From Verrucomicrobiales bacterium (GTDB lineage: Bacteria; Verrucomicrobiota; Verrucomicrobiia; Verrucomicrobiales; SLCJ01): a stretch of 9,307 bases of DNA. Positions 1 to 6,254 of this stretch are shown one piece after another (position 1 is the first letter of the stretch; each line of letters opens with the position of its first letter). The notes beneath the pieces were generated by a model. That model was not told the DNA's origin. It worked only from the letters and a program-made list of their open reading frames with translations, and did no database searches. The DNA lies in contig SLCJ01000410.1 of the NCBI GenBank assembly GCA_007125835.1, positions 1 through 9,307 on the forward strand. The letters run 5' to 3'. Both the position numbers and the translations under genes were made by a program.

Positions 1-287
1 TCCGATTCGGTCTCGTTGCGGCTGCCGCCCTGCCAATGCACCTGCGATTGTTCGTAGCGGGCGGTGGTGATCTCGCGAAAACGCATGCCGACAAACATCG
101 GGCGGCGCAGCACGATCTCGTAGGCCTCGCCCTCGGGCTCGTCGGCAGCGGCAGCAGCGGCTGCCTCGTTCGGCACACCATTGCCGTCCCCCCCCTCCCG
201 CTCCGCCGCATGGCCAAGAAATGGCGCACCGAGAAACAGGGCCGCGACAAGCGGAGCCGGAAGGAGCTTTTGGATTGAGGTGTTCAT
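1..287 (-). CDS. Unrecognised exported protein, N-terminal part only
   Basis: The reading frame opens at an ATG at 287-285 and continues past the window edge, so only the first 95 codons are visible. I do not recognise the family. Residues 1-27 look like a Sec signal peptide: a short polar start (MNTSIQK), a hydrophobic core (LVAALFLGAPFLG) and a likely cleavage site after GHA. The mature protein begins with a Glu/Gly/Asn/Ala-rich stretch (about residues 28-53, including AAAAAAADEPEGE when read loosely), probably a flexible linker. A more ordered segment follows, with IVLRRPMFVGMRFREITTA near residues 57-75. It lies 46 bases downstream of hflC on the same strand and may be the last gene of a purB-hflK-hflC transcript. 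No Shine-Dalgarno sequence precedes the ATG; a GC hairpin occupies that place. A run of eight G falls in codons 31-34. The protein probably acts in the periplasm or outer envelope, which is inferred from the signal peptide only. Confidence 0.72.
   Translation of the reverse strand, partial: MNTSIQKLLPAPLVAALFLGAPFLGHAAEREGGDGNGVPNEAAAAAAADEPEGEAYEIVLRRPMFVGMRFREITTARYEQSQVHWQGGSRNETES
188..195 (-). repeat. G8 homopolymer inside the exported-protein gene
   Basis: The plus strand has eight consecutive C at 188-195, which is eight G on the coding strand of the minus-strand gene. It spans codons 31-34 (Glu-Gly-Gly-Asp), directly after the predicted signal peptide. Poly-G tracts of this size are known slippage sites in contingency genes of other bacteria. 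Whether this one varies cannot be told from one sequence. Confidence 0.9.
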
Positions 288-294
288 GGCGTCG

Positions 295-310
295 GGCCGG
301 GCATCCGGCC
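295..310 (-). other. Perfect 6-bp GC hairpin ahead of the exported-protein start
   Basis: GGCCGG (295-300) and CCGGCC (305-310) pair perfectly around a four-base loop. The structure lies between the hflC stop and the next ATG at 287, leaving seven unpaired bases before the start codon. It therefore occupies the place where a ribosome binding site would be. No T run follows on the minus strand, so it is not a standard intrinsic terminator. It could reduce translation of the downstream gene or act as an mRNA stability element, but GC-rich DNA also yields such stems by chance. Confidence 0.4.
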
Positions 311-333
311 GCTGGTATGGCTGTCCGCCTCCG

Positions 334-1338
334 TCAGTCCAGAGTTTGCGGAGGTGCTGGGACGGGATCAAGAGGGGTTACGGGCACGGGCTCGCCGCCG
401 TTGCGCAGATATTGCAACAGTGGCGAATCGGTGGACAGTAGCACCGTGGTGTCGTCGCCAAGCGAGGTGCGGTAGGTTTCCATGGTGCGCAAGAATCGAT
501 AAAACTCGACTGAGTCGGCCGATTGATTGAGTGCGGCAGCGTAGATATTGGTAGCCTCCGCCTCGGCCTCACCTGTGATCTCCTGCACGCGGCGGTAGGC
601 TTCAGATTGGATGCGGTTGACATCTCGCTCCATGTTACCCAGAATGCGCTCAGCTTCCCCGCGGCCCTCCGATCGGAAGCGCTCGGCGATCTGCTGACGC
701 TCGGAGATCATACGCTGGTGGATGTCTGTCTCGACATCAGGATTGTAGTTGATCCGTTTGAAGCGGATGTCGAGCAGTTCGATGCCGAACTCAGCGAGCT
801 TGGGGACGGACTCGTTGAAGATGCGTTCTTCGATGGCGGGGCGTCCCGTTTCGATGGGTTCGAGCATGGCGGCCTCACCGAGGATTTCGACGATTTCGTC
901 GGCTCCATCGGGCTGGCGGTCGGGCGTGGTACGAATGATTTCAATCAGGTCGTGAGCGGCGACGGCATCGCGCGTTTCCGAGCCGAGAATGGCGTTGAGG
1001 CGGGAGCGTGCGCTGGCTTCGTCGCGCAGACGTTCGAGGTAGGTTTGCGGATCGGAGACGCTCCAGCGGGCGAAGGTGTCGACAATGACGAACAACTTGT
1101 CGCGGGTGGGCATTTCGGAGGCTTCGCCATCCCATTCGAGGACGCGGCGCTCGATCCGGTTCACGGTGTCAATGAACGGGGCCTTGAGTTTGATGCCGGC
1201 TTCGCGGTGGGTGGCGACCGGATCGCCGAAGCGGGTGATGATCACCTGCTCCCATTCGCGGACGATGAAAAGGGAAGACGAGGCGAGCACGCCAAGCCCG
1301 GCGACGATGATGAGGAAAAAGGCATGGATGGGTTTCAT
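334..1338 (-). CDS. hflC: HflC-like SPFH/band 7 membrane protein
   Basis: This 334-residue protein matches the usual HflC length (E. coli HflC is also 334). Residues about 6-25 form one N-terminal membrane anchor (FFLIIVAGLGVLASSS) with the rest predicted to be periplasmic. The SPFH/band 7 domain follows: the region IVREWEQVIITRFGDPV, then RVLEWDGEASEMPTRDKLF and the segment LNAILGSETRDAVAAHDLIE, all typical of HflC. A charged helical region rich in Glu, Arg and Ala (about residues 215-275, with GEAEAEATNIYAAALNQ) is the coiled coil by which HflC and HflK assemble. The tail is proline-rich (PVTPLDPVPAPP). In characterised bacteria HflK and HflC form a large cage around FtsH and limit its access to membrane substrates. 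It sits 45 bases after hflK, the standard order. No clear Shine-Dalgarno sequence is seen before the ATG. No ftsH is visible in this window. Confidence 0.93.
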   Translation of the reverse strand: MKPIHAFFLIIVAGLGVLASSSLFIVREWEQVIITRFGDPVATHREAGIKLKAPFIDTVNRIERRVLEWDGEASEMPTRDKLFVIVDTFARWSVSDPQTYLERLRDEASARSRLNAILGSETRDAVAAHDLIEIIRTTPDRQPDGADEIVEILGEAAMLEPIETGRPAIEERIFNESVPKLAEFGIELLDIRFKRINYNPDVETDIHQRMISERQQIAERFRSEGRGEAERILGNMERDVNRIQSEAYRRVQEITGEAEAEATNIYAAALNQSADSVEFYRFLRTMETYRTSLGDDTTVLLSTDSPLLQYLRNGGEPVPVTPLDPVPAPPQTLD

Positions 1339-1383
1339 ATCTCTGGAAAATCTGGATTTGTGTTTTGGGCGCGGGGCCAGGTG

Positions 1384-2370
1384 TCAGTTGCTTGAATCAA
1401 GCTGGAGAAGCGGCAGCACACCGGCGGCCCCCTCGTCCATGATGATGCGGCGGCGGAAGGTGGGCAGCACCTCGGACATGGTTTCGAGATAGAGGCGCTG
1501 GCGCGTGACCTCGGGTGCCTTGACGTATTCGTCGAACACGGCGCGGAAGCGCGTCGCATCCCCCTCGGCCTCGTTGACGCGGCGGGTGGCGCGGCCCTCG
1601 GCCTCGGCGATGTTGCGGTCGGCCTCACCGCGGGCACGGGGGACGATGCGGTTGAACTCACCACGGGCCTCGTTGATAAGACGTTCACGCTCCTGCTGGG
1701 CCTGGTTCACCTCGTTGAACGAGGGCTGGACGGGGACGGGTGGCGTGACATCCTGAAGCTGGACTTGGTTGATCTCGATGCCGAGTTCGTAGCGGCGGGA
1801 AATTTCCGACAGTCCCTCGGACACTTCGCGAGCCACATCCTGACGGCCGACAGTGAGCACTTCGTCGACGGAGCGGTCGCCGATGACCTGGCGCATCACC
1901 GATTCGGCGGCGGCGCGCAGCGTGCCTTCGGGATCTCGCACACGGAAGAGGAAATCCATGGGTTCATTGACACGCCACTGGACGACCCACTCGACCGCCA
2001 CCGCATTGCGGTCGCCGGTGATCATGGAGCGTTCCTTTTCCTGTTCGTTGCGGGTGGGGGCGCGGCGTGCGAAATCGGGATCGCCGGCGGCACCGCCGAA
2101 GACCATGTTGAGCTGGCGTTCGGTGGGCACAATGATGTGGCGGTCGATGCCGAAGGGCAGTTTGTAGCGCAGGCCCCGGGGTTCGGTTTTGATGTATTCA
2201 CCGAAACGGAGCACCACGGCCTGGGAGTCCACCGGCACGGTGTAGACCGAGGTGAATGCTCCGGCAAGGATGACCAAGCCGACAAAGATGGCGGCGATGG
2301 TTTTGCCATTGAACCAAGCGGGAAGCTGGGGCGGGTTGATGGTGACGGTTTGGGGTGGTTTCCAGTTCAT
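1384..2370 (-). CDS. hflK: HflK-like SPFH/band 7 membrane protein
   Basis: This 328-residue protein is the upstream partner of HflC. A short N-terminal part with several prolines (residues 1-22) precedes one membrane segment at about 24-44 (IAAIFVGLVILAGAF). The band 7 domain includes VPVDSQAVVLRFGEYIKTEP, then the HflK-type stretches VAVEWVVQWRVNEPMDFLF and RVRDPEGTLRAAAESVMRQV, and the conserved VIGDRSVDEVLTVGR. A long charged helical segment (about 220-300; QAQQERERLINEARGEFNR and repeated GEADR/AEAEG motifs) fits the coiled coil of the HflK/HflC cage. E. coli HflK is 419 residues and has a glycine-rich cytoplasmic tail before the membrane segment; that tail is missing here, as in many shorter homologues. 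The gene starts 90 bases after purB. The ATG lies in CCCACTATGAAC, with no Shine-Dalgarno sequence. Confidence 0.93.
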   Translation of the reverse strand: MNWKPPQTVTINPPQLPAWFNGKTIAAIFVGLVILAGAFTSVYTVPVDSQAVVLRFGEYIKTEPRGLRYKLPFGIDRHIIVPTERQLNMVFGGAAGDPDFARRAPTRNEQEKERSMITGDRNAVAVEWVVQWRVNEPMDFLFRVRDPEGTLRAAAESVMRQVIGDRSVDEVLTVGRQDVAREVSEGLSEISRRYELGIEINQVQLQDVTPPVPVQPSFNEVNQAQQERERLINEARGEFNRIVPRARGEADRNIAEAEGRATRRVNEAEGDATRFRAVFDEYVKAPEVTRQRLYLETMSEVLPTFRRRIIMDEGAAGVLPLLQLDSSN

Positions 2371-2460
2371 AGTGGGTGTTCGTCGTATTTGAGGGTGGGG
2401 TTCCGCTCCGGCTTGCGGACGGGCGGTGTGTCTTGTGGGAGAGGATACGGTGGCGGGCGC

Positions 2461-3888
2461 TCAGAGGATGGCTCCGGGGCGGTAGGCGGCGGCTTCGGGG
2501 TGGCGGGCTGCGATCGCGGAGACGGCGGCGGAAAAAGCCCCGATTTGGGCTCCGGCGGCCCCCACGGCGCGGGCTCCGCTGGCGAGAATGGCGTCGAGGG
2601 TCGCCGCATCCAGCGACAGGCGTGGATCGGCAGCGAGCCGGGTGGCCAGGTCGTTGCGATCAATTTCACCGGCACGCATCGCGCGCACCACGGCCACGGC
2701 GTGTTCCTTGATCGCTTCGTGCGCCGTTTCGCGCCCGACGCCACGTTTCACCGCCGCCATAAGCACGGTGGTGGTAAGCAGGAAGGGCAGGTAGTGGCGG
2801 GTCTCGCGTTCGATCACCGCAGGGTAAACCTCCATCTGTTGGAGAATGACGAGAAAGGTCTCAAGCAGGCCGTCGAGGGCGAAAAAGGCATCGGGCAGCA
2901 TCACCCGCCGCACCACCGAGCAGCTCACATCACCTTCGTTCCACTGGTCGCCCGCCAGGGCTCCGCCCATCGTCAGGTAACCCTGAAGAAGCACGGCAAA
3001 ACCATTGAGACGCTCGCAGGATCGCGAATTCATTTTGTGCGGCATCGCCGAGGAGCCGGTCTGCCCGGGGGCGAATCCCTCGCCTGCGGATTCGTGCCCG
3101 GCCATCAGGCGCAGCGTCTTGGCAAAGGATGAGGGGCCCGAGGCCAGGCGCACAAGCAGCGCCACCACGGCGTGATCGAGCGAGCGAGGGTACACCTGCC
3201 CGGTGGCTCCCATGACGCTTTCCATACCGAGGTGCCGGGTGATGCGCTCTTCCAACGCAGCGACCCGCGAGGCGTCGCCATCAAAGAGCGAAAGGGAATC
3301 GACCTGGGTGCCCACCGCGCCCTTGAGTCCGCGCACCGGGTAGGAGGCAAGAAATTCCTCCAGCTGACGGAAAGCAAGCAGCAGGTCTTCGCCGAACATG
3401 GCGAAGCGCTTGCCAAGCGTGGTCGGCTGGGCGGCGACGTTGTGAGTGCGCCCGGCAATGACCAGGCCACGGTATTCGTCGGCGCGGGTCGCGAGAAGGG
3501 CCAAGGCCGCCACCACGCGGTCGCGAACCAGTTGCAGAGCCCGGTGAATCTGCAATTGCTCGACATTTTCCGTGAGGTCGCGCGAGGTCATCCCCTTGTG
3601 GATCTGCTCGTGTCCAGCCAGCGCGCAGAATTCATCGATGCGGGCTTTCACGTCGTGGCGTGTCTCCCGTTCGCGGCGGTCAATGGAATCGAGGTCGACC
3701 TCGTCGCGCACGCGCTCATAAGATTCGATAGCAGCTTCGTCGACGGGCAGACCAAGGTCGCGCTGCGCCTTGAGGACGGCGATCCAAAAATCGCGCTCGA
3801 GAAGGACGCGCCCGCGCGGACTCCAAATCTCACGCATGGCCGGGGTGGCGTAGCGCTGGGCAAGCACGTTGGGTATGAATTCAGGCAT
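2461..3888 (-). CDS. purB: Adenylosuccinate lyase
   Basis: This cytoplasmic enzyme of the fumarase/aspartase superfamily makes two cuts in purine synthesis: SAICAR to AICAR plus fumarate, and adenylosuccinate to AMP plus fumarate. From the ATG at 3888 it is 475 residues. The diagnostic loop GSSAMPHKMN lies at residues 278-287 and carries the catalytic serine; GRTHNVAAQPTT holds a conserved histidine (H149). Other family stretches are RYATPAMREIWS at the N-terminus, HKGMTSRDLTENVEQL, GQVYPRSLDHAVVALLV and GDQWNEGDVSCSVVRRV. The frame is open upstream to 4107, but that extension has no family resemblance and the family start is at about MPEFIPNVLAQRY, so 3888 was chosen. The sequence resembles, from memory, the longer ASL type found in actinobacteria and eukaryotes more than the roughly 430-residue B. 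subtilis type. It leads a minus-strand run with hflK and hflC and faces the Lon-like gene. No Shine-Dalgarno sequence precedes it. Confidence 0.95.
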   Translation of the reverse strand: MPEFIPNVLAQRYATPAMREIWSPRGRVLLERDFWIAVLKAQRDLGLPVDEAAIESYERVRDEVDLDSIDRRERETRHDVKARIDEFCALAGHEQIHKGMTSRDLTENVEQLQIHRALQLVRDRVVAALALLATRADEYRGLVIAGRTHNVAAQPTTLGKRFAMFGEDLLLAFRQLEEFLASYPVRGLKGAVGTQVDSLSLFDGDASRVAALEERITRHLGMESVMGATGQVYPRSLDHAVVALLVRLASGPSSFAKTLRLMAGHESAGEGFAPGQTGSSAMPHKMNSRSCERLNGFAVLLQGYLTMGGALAGDQWNEGDVSCSVVRRVMLPDAFFALDGLLETFLVILQQMEVYPAVIERETRHYLPFLLTTTVLMAAVKRGVGRETAHEAIKEHAVAVVRAMRAGEIDRNDLATRLAADPRLSLDAATLDAILASGARAVGAAGAQIGAFSAAVSAIAARHPEAAAYRPGAIL

Positions 3889-3907
3889 GGGAGAGGGGCT
3901 GTGAATC

Positions 3908-3969
3908 GGCGGCGGGCCGGAAATTTCGCGCGAGGGGGCGGAAGATCGCACAAAAGTTGGCGGCGGGCC
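3908..3969. repeat. Direct repeat of GGCGGCGGGCC in the purB leader
   Basis: The same 11 bases occur at 3908-3918 and 3959-3969, with starts 51 bases apart, in the untranslated region upstream of purB. Each copy lies near a GAATC sequence (before the first copy, after the second). They could be repeated protein-binding sites or simply the result of GC-rich composition. I see no recognisable purine riboswitch in this leader. Confidence 0.4.
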
Positions 3970-3977
3970 AGTTGAAT

Positions 3978-4014
3978 CGTCGGTTTTATGACTGACGAAC
4001 GTCGCCAACCGACG
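3978..4014. promoter_or_regulatory. 8-bp perfect dyad in the divergent intergenic region, possible operator
   Basis: CGTCGGTT (3978-3985) and its exact reverse complement AACCGACG (4007-4014) flank a 21-base spacer. The spacer itself contains the smaller palindrome GACGAACGTC (3994-4003). The dyad lies about 90 bases upstream of the purB start and about 34 bases upstream of the proposed -35 box of the plus-strand block. That placement suits a regulator that reads both divergent transcripts. No T run follows on either strand in the correct orientation, which argues against a terminator. No regulator gene is visible nearby. Confidence 0.35.
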
Positions 4015-4047
4015 GAAAAATAGGGAACTTCCGGCCCAATTGGCTGT

Positions 4048-4076
4048 TTGATCGCAAGACTGGCCTTGTTTATGGT
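4048..4076 (+). promoter_or_regulatory. Sigma-70-like promoter for the Lon-like gene
   Basis: TTGATC at 4048-4053 (four of six matches to the -35 consensus) and TATGGT at 4071-4076 (four of six to the -10 consensus) are separated by exactly 17 bases. It points into the plus-strand block. Transcription would begin near 4083, where an upstream in-frame GTG also lies. This favours the ATG at 4137 as the real start, with a leader of about 54 bases. Confidence 0.45.
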
Positions 4077-4136
4077 TCCGGCGTGAACAAAAAGGCGTGC
4101 CGCACACGTCTTCCTACGCAGCGCACAGGCAATCCC

Positions 4137-6182
4137 ATGAAACCCATCTTTCCATCCCCCCATTCCCGGCTGGCTGCCATCACCCTCGCCGCCGCGCTGT
4201 GCCTTCCCATCGCCGCCGAAGATGATCCATTCGCCTTCCCGGAAATCCCGGCGCCGGGCAATGCTCCCCAAGTGACGGCTCCCTTCGGCCGCCAGTCGGC
4301 GGACGAAGGGGACGCGGACGCCGGAGCGGACAATCCCGCCGACATGGCGAATGATGCGGAACGCGCTGATCAAACGGAACCCGCCAAAGCGGCCGACGAT
4401 GCGGAGGCAATGCCGGCAGAGCGCCCGCCCTACCGCCGCCCGTCCCTGGAGGATCCCCTTTTCGATCCGCTGGACCTGACGCTGGACCACGACCAGGTCG
4501 GCGAACTGGCCAATCTGCTGGCCGCACTGACACGCGATTTCCCCGACCAACCCGCCACGCTCGCCCCGGATTTCCAAGCACATGCCTTGGGGATCGCACT
4601 GCGCCTCGATCCGCGCAATCCAGCCGCCGTGGTGGCCAACAGTCGGCTGGACGAGGGAGCCCGCCCCGATCCTCTAGGCATCCCGATGACCTACGAGGAG
4701 GTTTTTCAACTGCTGATGATCTATGCGGATCTGATGACCAGTCGCAGCGATGCCACCGCAGCCGACCGCGTTCTCGGTGCCTACCTCGCCGCCATCGGCA
4801 CACGCATGCCTGCTCCCGGCGATGATTCGCTGCAAGTCTATTCGCGCCTCGCCGAATCGGCGGCGGCCGTCGATTGGTCGCCGGTTCTTCCACCACCCAT
4901 CCTGCCCGAACCGGAACCCGCACCCGACACCGGACTGGCGGACGAGGACACGCCGGACCGCGACACGGAAGAAGCAGGCGAAGAGTTTGGTCCCGCCGTC
5001 GCGGATGCCACCCCCGAACCCGCCGTCGAGGCCATCCGGCTCAGCGGACGCATCGAAGAGCCCACGATCACCACCCGCACTGTCGTGCTGTCCGGAGGGG
5101 TGGATTCGCGCGCCGGCTGGCGCTCCGTTTCGCTGCGCGCGCGCGATTACGAGTTGCGGCACAGTTTTGTCGACGGTCGACACACCTTGGAGGCATCCAA
5201 CACGCCGATTCGCGGACGCACCGAATTGGTATTTGACCGCGATTACGGAAGAACACTCGGCGATCGCTGGAACGATGTGGAGCGCCGGGTTTTCCGCCGC
5301 CGCTTCGAAAACTGGCCGCAAGGCCATGCAATCGACGTCAGAATTCCCAATTACCGGCCCAACAGCGGAAGCTCGGCGCTCATCGCCGTCGCTGTCGCCG
5401 CCGAGGCCATGGTGCGCAATGAAACAATCGAACCAGATGTCGCTTTCGTCGGAACCTGGAACGAACGCGGCAGACTCCTCTCCCACAGCCACCTGCCAGG
5501 CATCGTTCTGCTCTACGCAAACGAATGGAGCCCCGTTCTGGTCACCCCTCCAGGCCGCGCCCTTGATCTGGAAACCATCGCCGAATACGGAATCGCCCAG
5601 CCGTTTCTGAACACCCAGATTGTCGAACTAGATACATACGAGGAGATCGCGAACTTTGCCTTTGGTCGCCGCGACCCGGGCCTTCAGGACGCCATGGAGC
5701 GCTACGAGGAGATCATGGAACTGCGGCGGCGCATGGAGGCGCGGGAGATCGCCTCCAATTACGCCGTGCGCGAGAGGCTGGAGCGCATCGTCGCCGACGC
5801 CCCCAACCACATCTCGGCCCGCATGCTCCTGCACGCCGGCGAGGCGGTCGCGCGACCGCTCACCCCGCGCGAAACCCATGAGGTTGTCTCGCGCCTCTAT
5901 AGCAGCCTCGAGCAAATGACCGAGAACGACCTTGGATGGGTCTCGGAACGCGAGGGCTTGGATTCGATCGAGGTGTTCGGTGAACGGCTCCGTGAATTGG
6001 GCCCGCGCCTGGACCCCGGAGTGCGGCGACTGGAATTGCGCTTCAATGATGCCACCAACGCCATACGCGAGGCCCTTCGCATGCGTGACCGAACCACCGG
6101 CACCGCCGGGCGCCGGATCGAGCAGGCGCGGCAGGCGGTGATCGAGGGAAGAGAGGCCATCAATGCGGAATTCGGGTTGTAA
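4137..6182 (+). CDS. Exported protein with a Lon (S16) protease-like domain
   Basis: From the ATG at 4137 the protein has 681 residues and a signal peptide (about 1-22, core LAAITLAAALCLPIAA). In-frame GTG at 4083 is possible but would coincide with the predicted transcription start. The layout is: an acidic disordered stretch (about 25-80); a helical region resembling TPR repeats (about 85-245, with HALGIALRLDPRNPAAVVANS); a Pro/Glu linker (about 251-300); a Lon-like domain (about 320-480); and a charged helical tail (about 500-681) with another TPR-like piece (VADAPNHISARMLL). In the Lon-like part, NSGSSALIAVAVAAEA (409-424) corresponds to the Lon serine motif with S413 as the nucleophile position, and FVGTWNERGRLLSHSHLPG matches the Lon segment that ends in the catalytic lysine. 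Here that position is proline (P454). The domain may therefore be inactive, or use other residues. It would act outside the cytoplasm, unlike Lon itself. Family assignment is by eye; function is unknown. Confidence 0.62.
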   Translation: MKPIFPSPHSRLAAITLAAALCLPIAAEDDPFAFPEIPAPGNAPQVTAPFGRQSADEGDADAGADNPADMANDAERADQTEPAKAADDAEAMPAERPPYRRPSLEDPLFDPLDLTLDHDQVGELANLLAALTRDFPDQPATLAPDFQAHALGIALRLDPRNPAAVVANSRLDEGARPDPLGIPMTYEEVFQLLMIYADLMTSRSDATAADRVLGAYLAAIGTRMPAPGDDSLQVYSRLAESAAAVDWSPVLPPPILPEPEPAPDTGLADEDTPDRDTEEAGEEFGPAVADATPEPAVEAIRLSGRIEEPTITTRTVVLSGGVDSRAGWRSVSLRARDYELRHSFVDGRHTLEASNTPIRGRTELVFDRDYGRTLGDRWNDVERRVFRRRFENWPQGHAIDVRIPNYRPNSGSSALIAVAVAAEAMVRNETIEPDVAFVGTWNERGRLLSHSHLPGIVLLYANEWSPVLVTPPGRALDLETIAEYGIAQPFLNTQIVELDTYEEIANFAFGRRDPGLQDAMERYEEIMELRRRMEAREIASNYAVRERLERIVADAPNHISARMLLHAGEAVARPLTPRETHEVVSRLYSSLEQMTENDLGWVSEREGLDSIEVFGERLRELGPRLDPGVRRLELRFNDATNAIREALRMRDRTTGTAGRRIEQARQAVIEGREAINAEFGL

Positions 6183-6183
6183 T

Positions 6184-6231
6184 CCCGGCTCTCCTCATGC
6201 AGCATTCGCCTGCATGCCGGGCAAGCCCGGC
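6184..6231 (+). terminator. Two overlapping hairpins, possible terminator or attenuator-like element
   Basis: The 72-base gap after the Lon-like gene holds two adjacent perfect stems. CATGCAG/CTGCATG (6196-6202 with 6210-6216) has a 7-base loop. GCCGGG/CCCGGC (6216-6221 with 6226-6231) has the loop CAAG and is followed by CTTTCCCTTTC, a poor but pyrimidine-rich tract. The GCCGGG arm can instead pair with CCCGGC at 6184-6189, which would extend the first stem and break the second. It may end or reduce transcription into the glycosyltransferase gene, but a true U run is missing. Confidence 0.4.
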
Positions 6232-6254
6232 CTTTCCCTTTCCCGCGCCGCGCC

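Noticed and set aside
523..1395. Open frame (290 codons) on the plus strand opposite hflC
   Set aside because: It is the complement of the clear HflC coding sequence, with no family features of its own.
2367..2744. Minus-strand frame of 125 codons that overlaps the hflK start by ATGA
   Set aside because: The coupling-like overlap is tempting, but most of it lies inside purB in another frame and the product is a Pro/Arg-rich shadow.
1765..3132. Long open frame (455 codons) on the plus strand across hflK and purB
   Set aside because: It lies antisense to two well-recognised genes, crosses their intergenic gap, and its translation has no recognisable family and is Gly/His/Arg-biased, as expected from codon-position GC bias.
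3889..4107. Upstream in-frame extension of purB
   Set aside because: The extra residues do not resemble the family, and the family N-terminus coincides with the ATG at 3888.
4083..4136. GTG at 4083 as start of the Lon-like gene
   Set aside because: It would put 18 charged residues ahead of a complete signal peptide and coincides with the predicted transcription start; ATG 4137 is preferred.
3889..4136. Purine riboswitch or other structured RNA in the purB leader
   Set aside because: I looked for a purine-riboswitch core and saw none; only direct repeats and a dyad are present.
3648..4583. Open frame (311 codons) on the minus strand covering the divergent intergenic region
   Set aside because: It overlaps purB out of frame and the Lon-like gene in antisense, and covers the promoter; it has no family resemblance.
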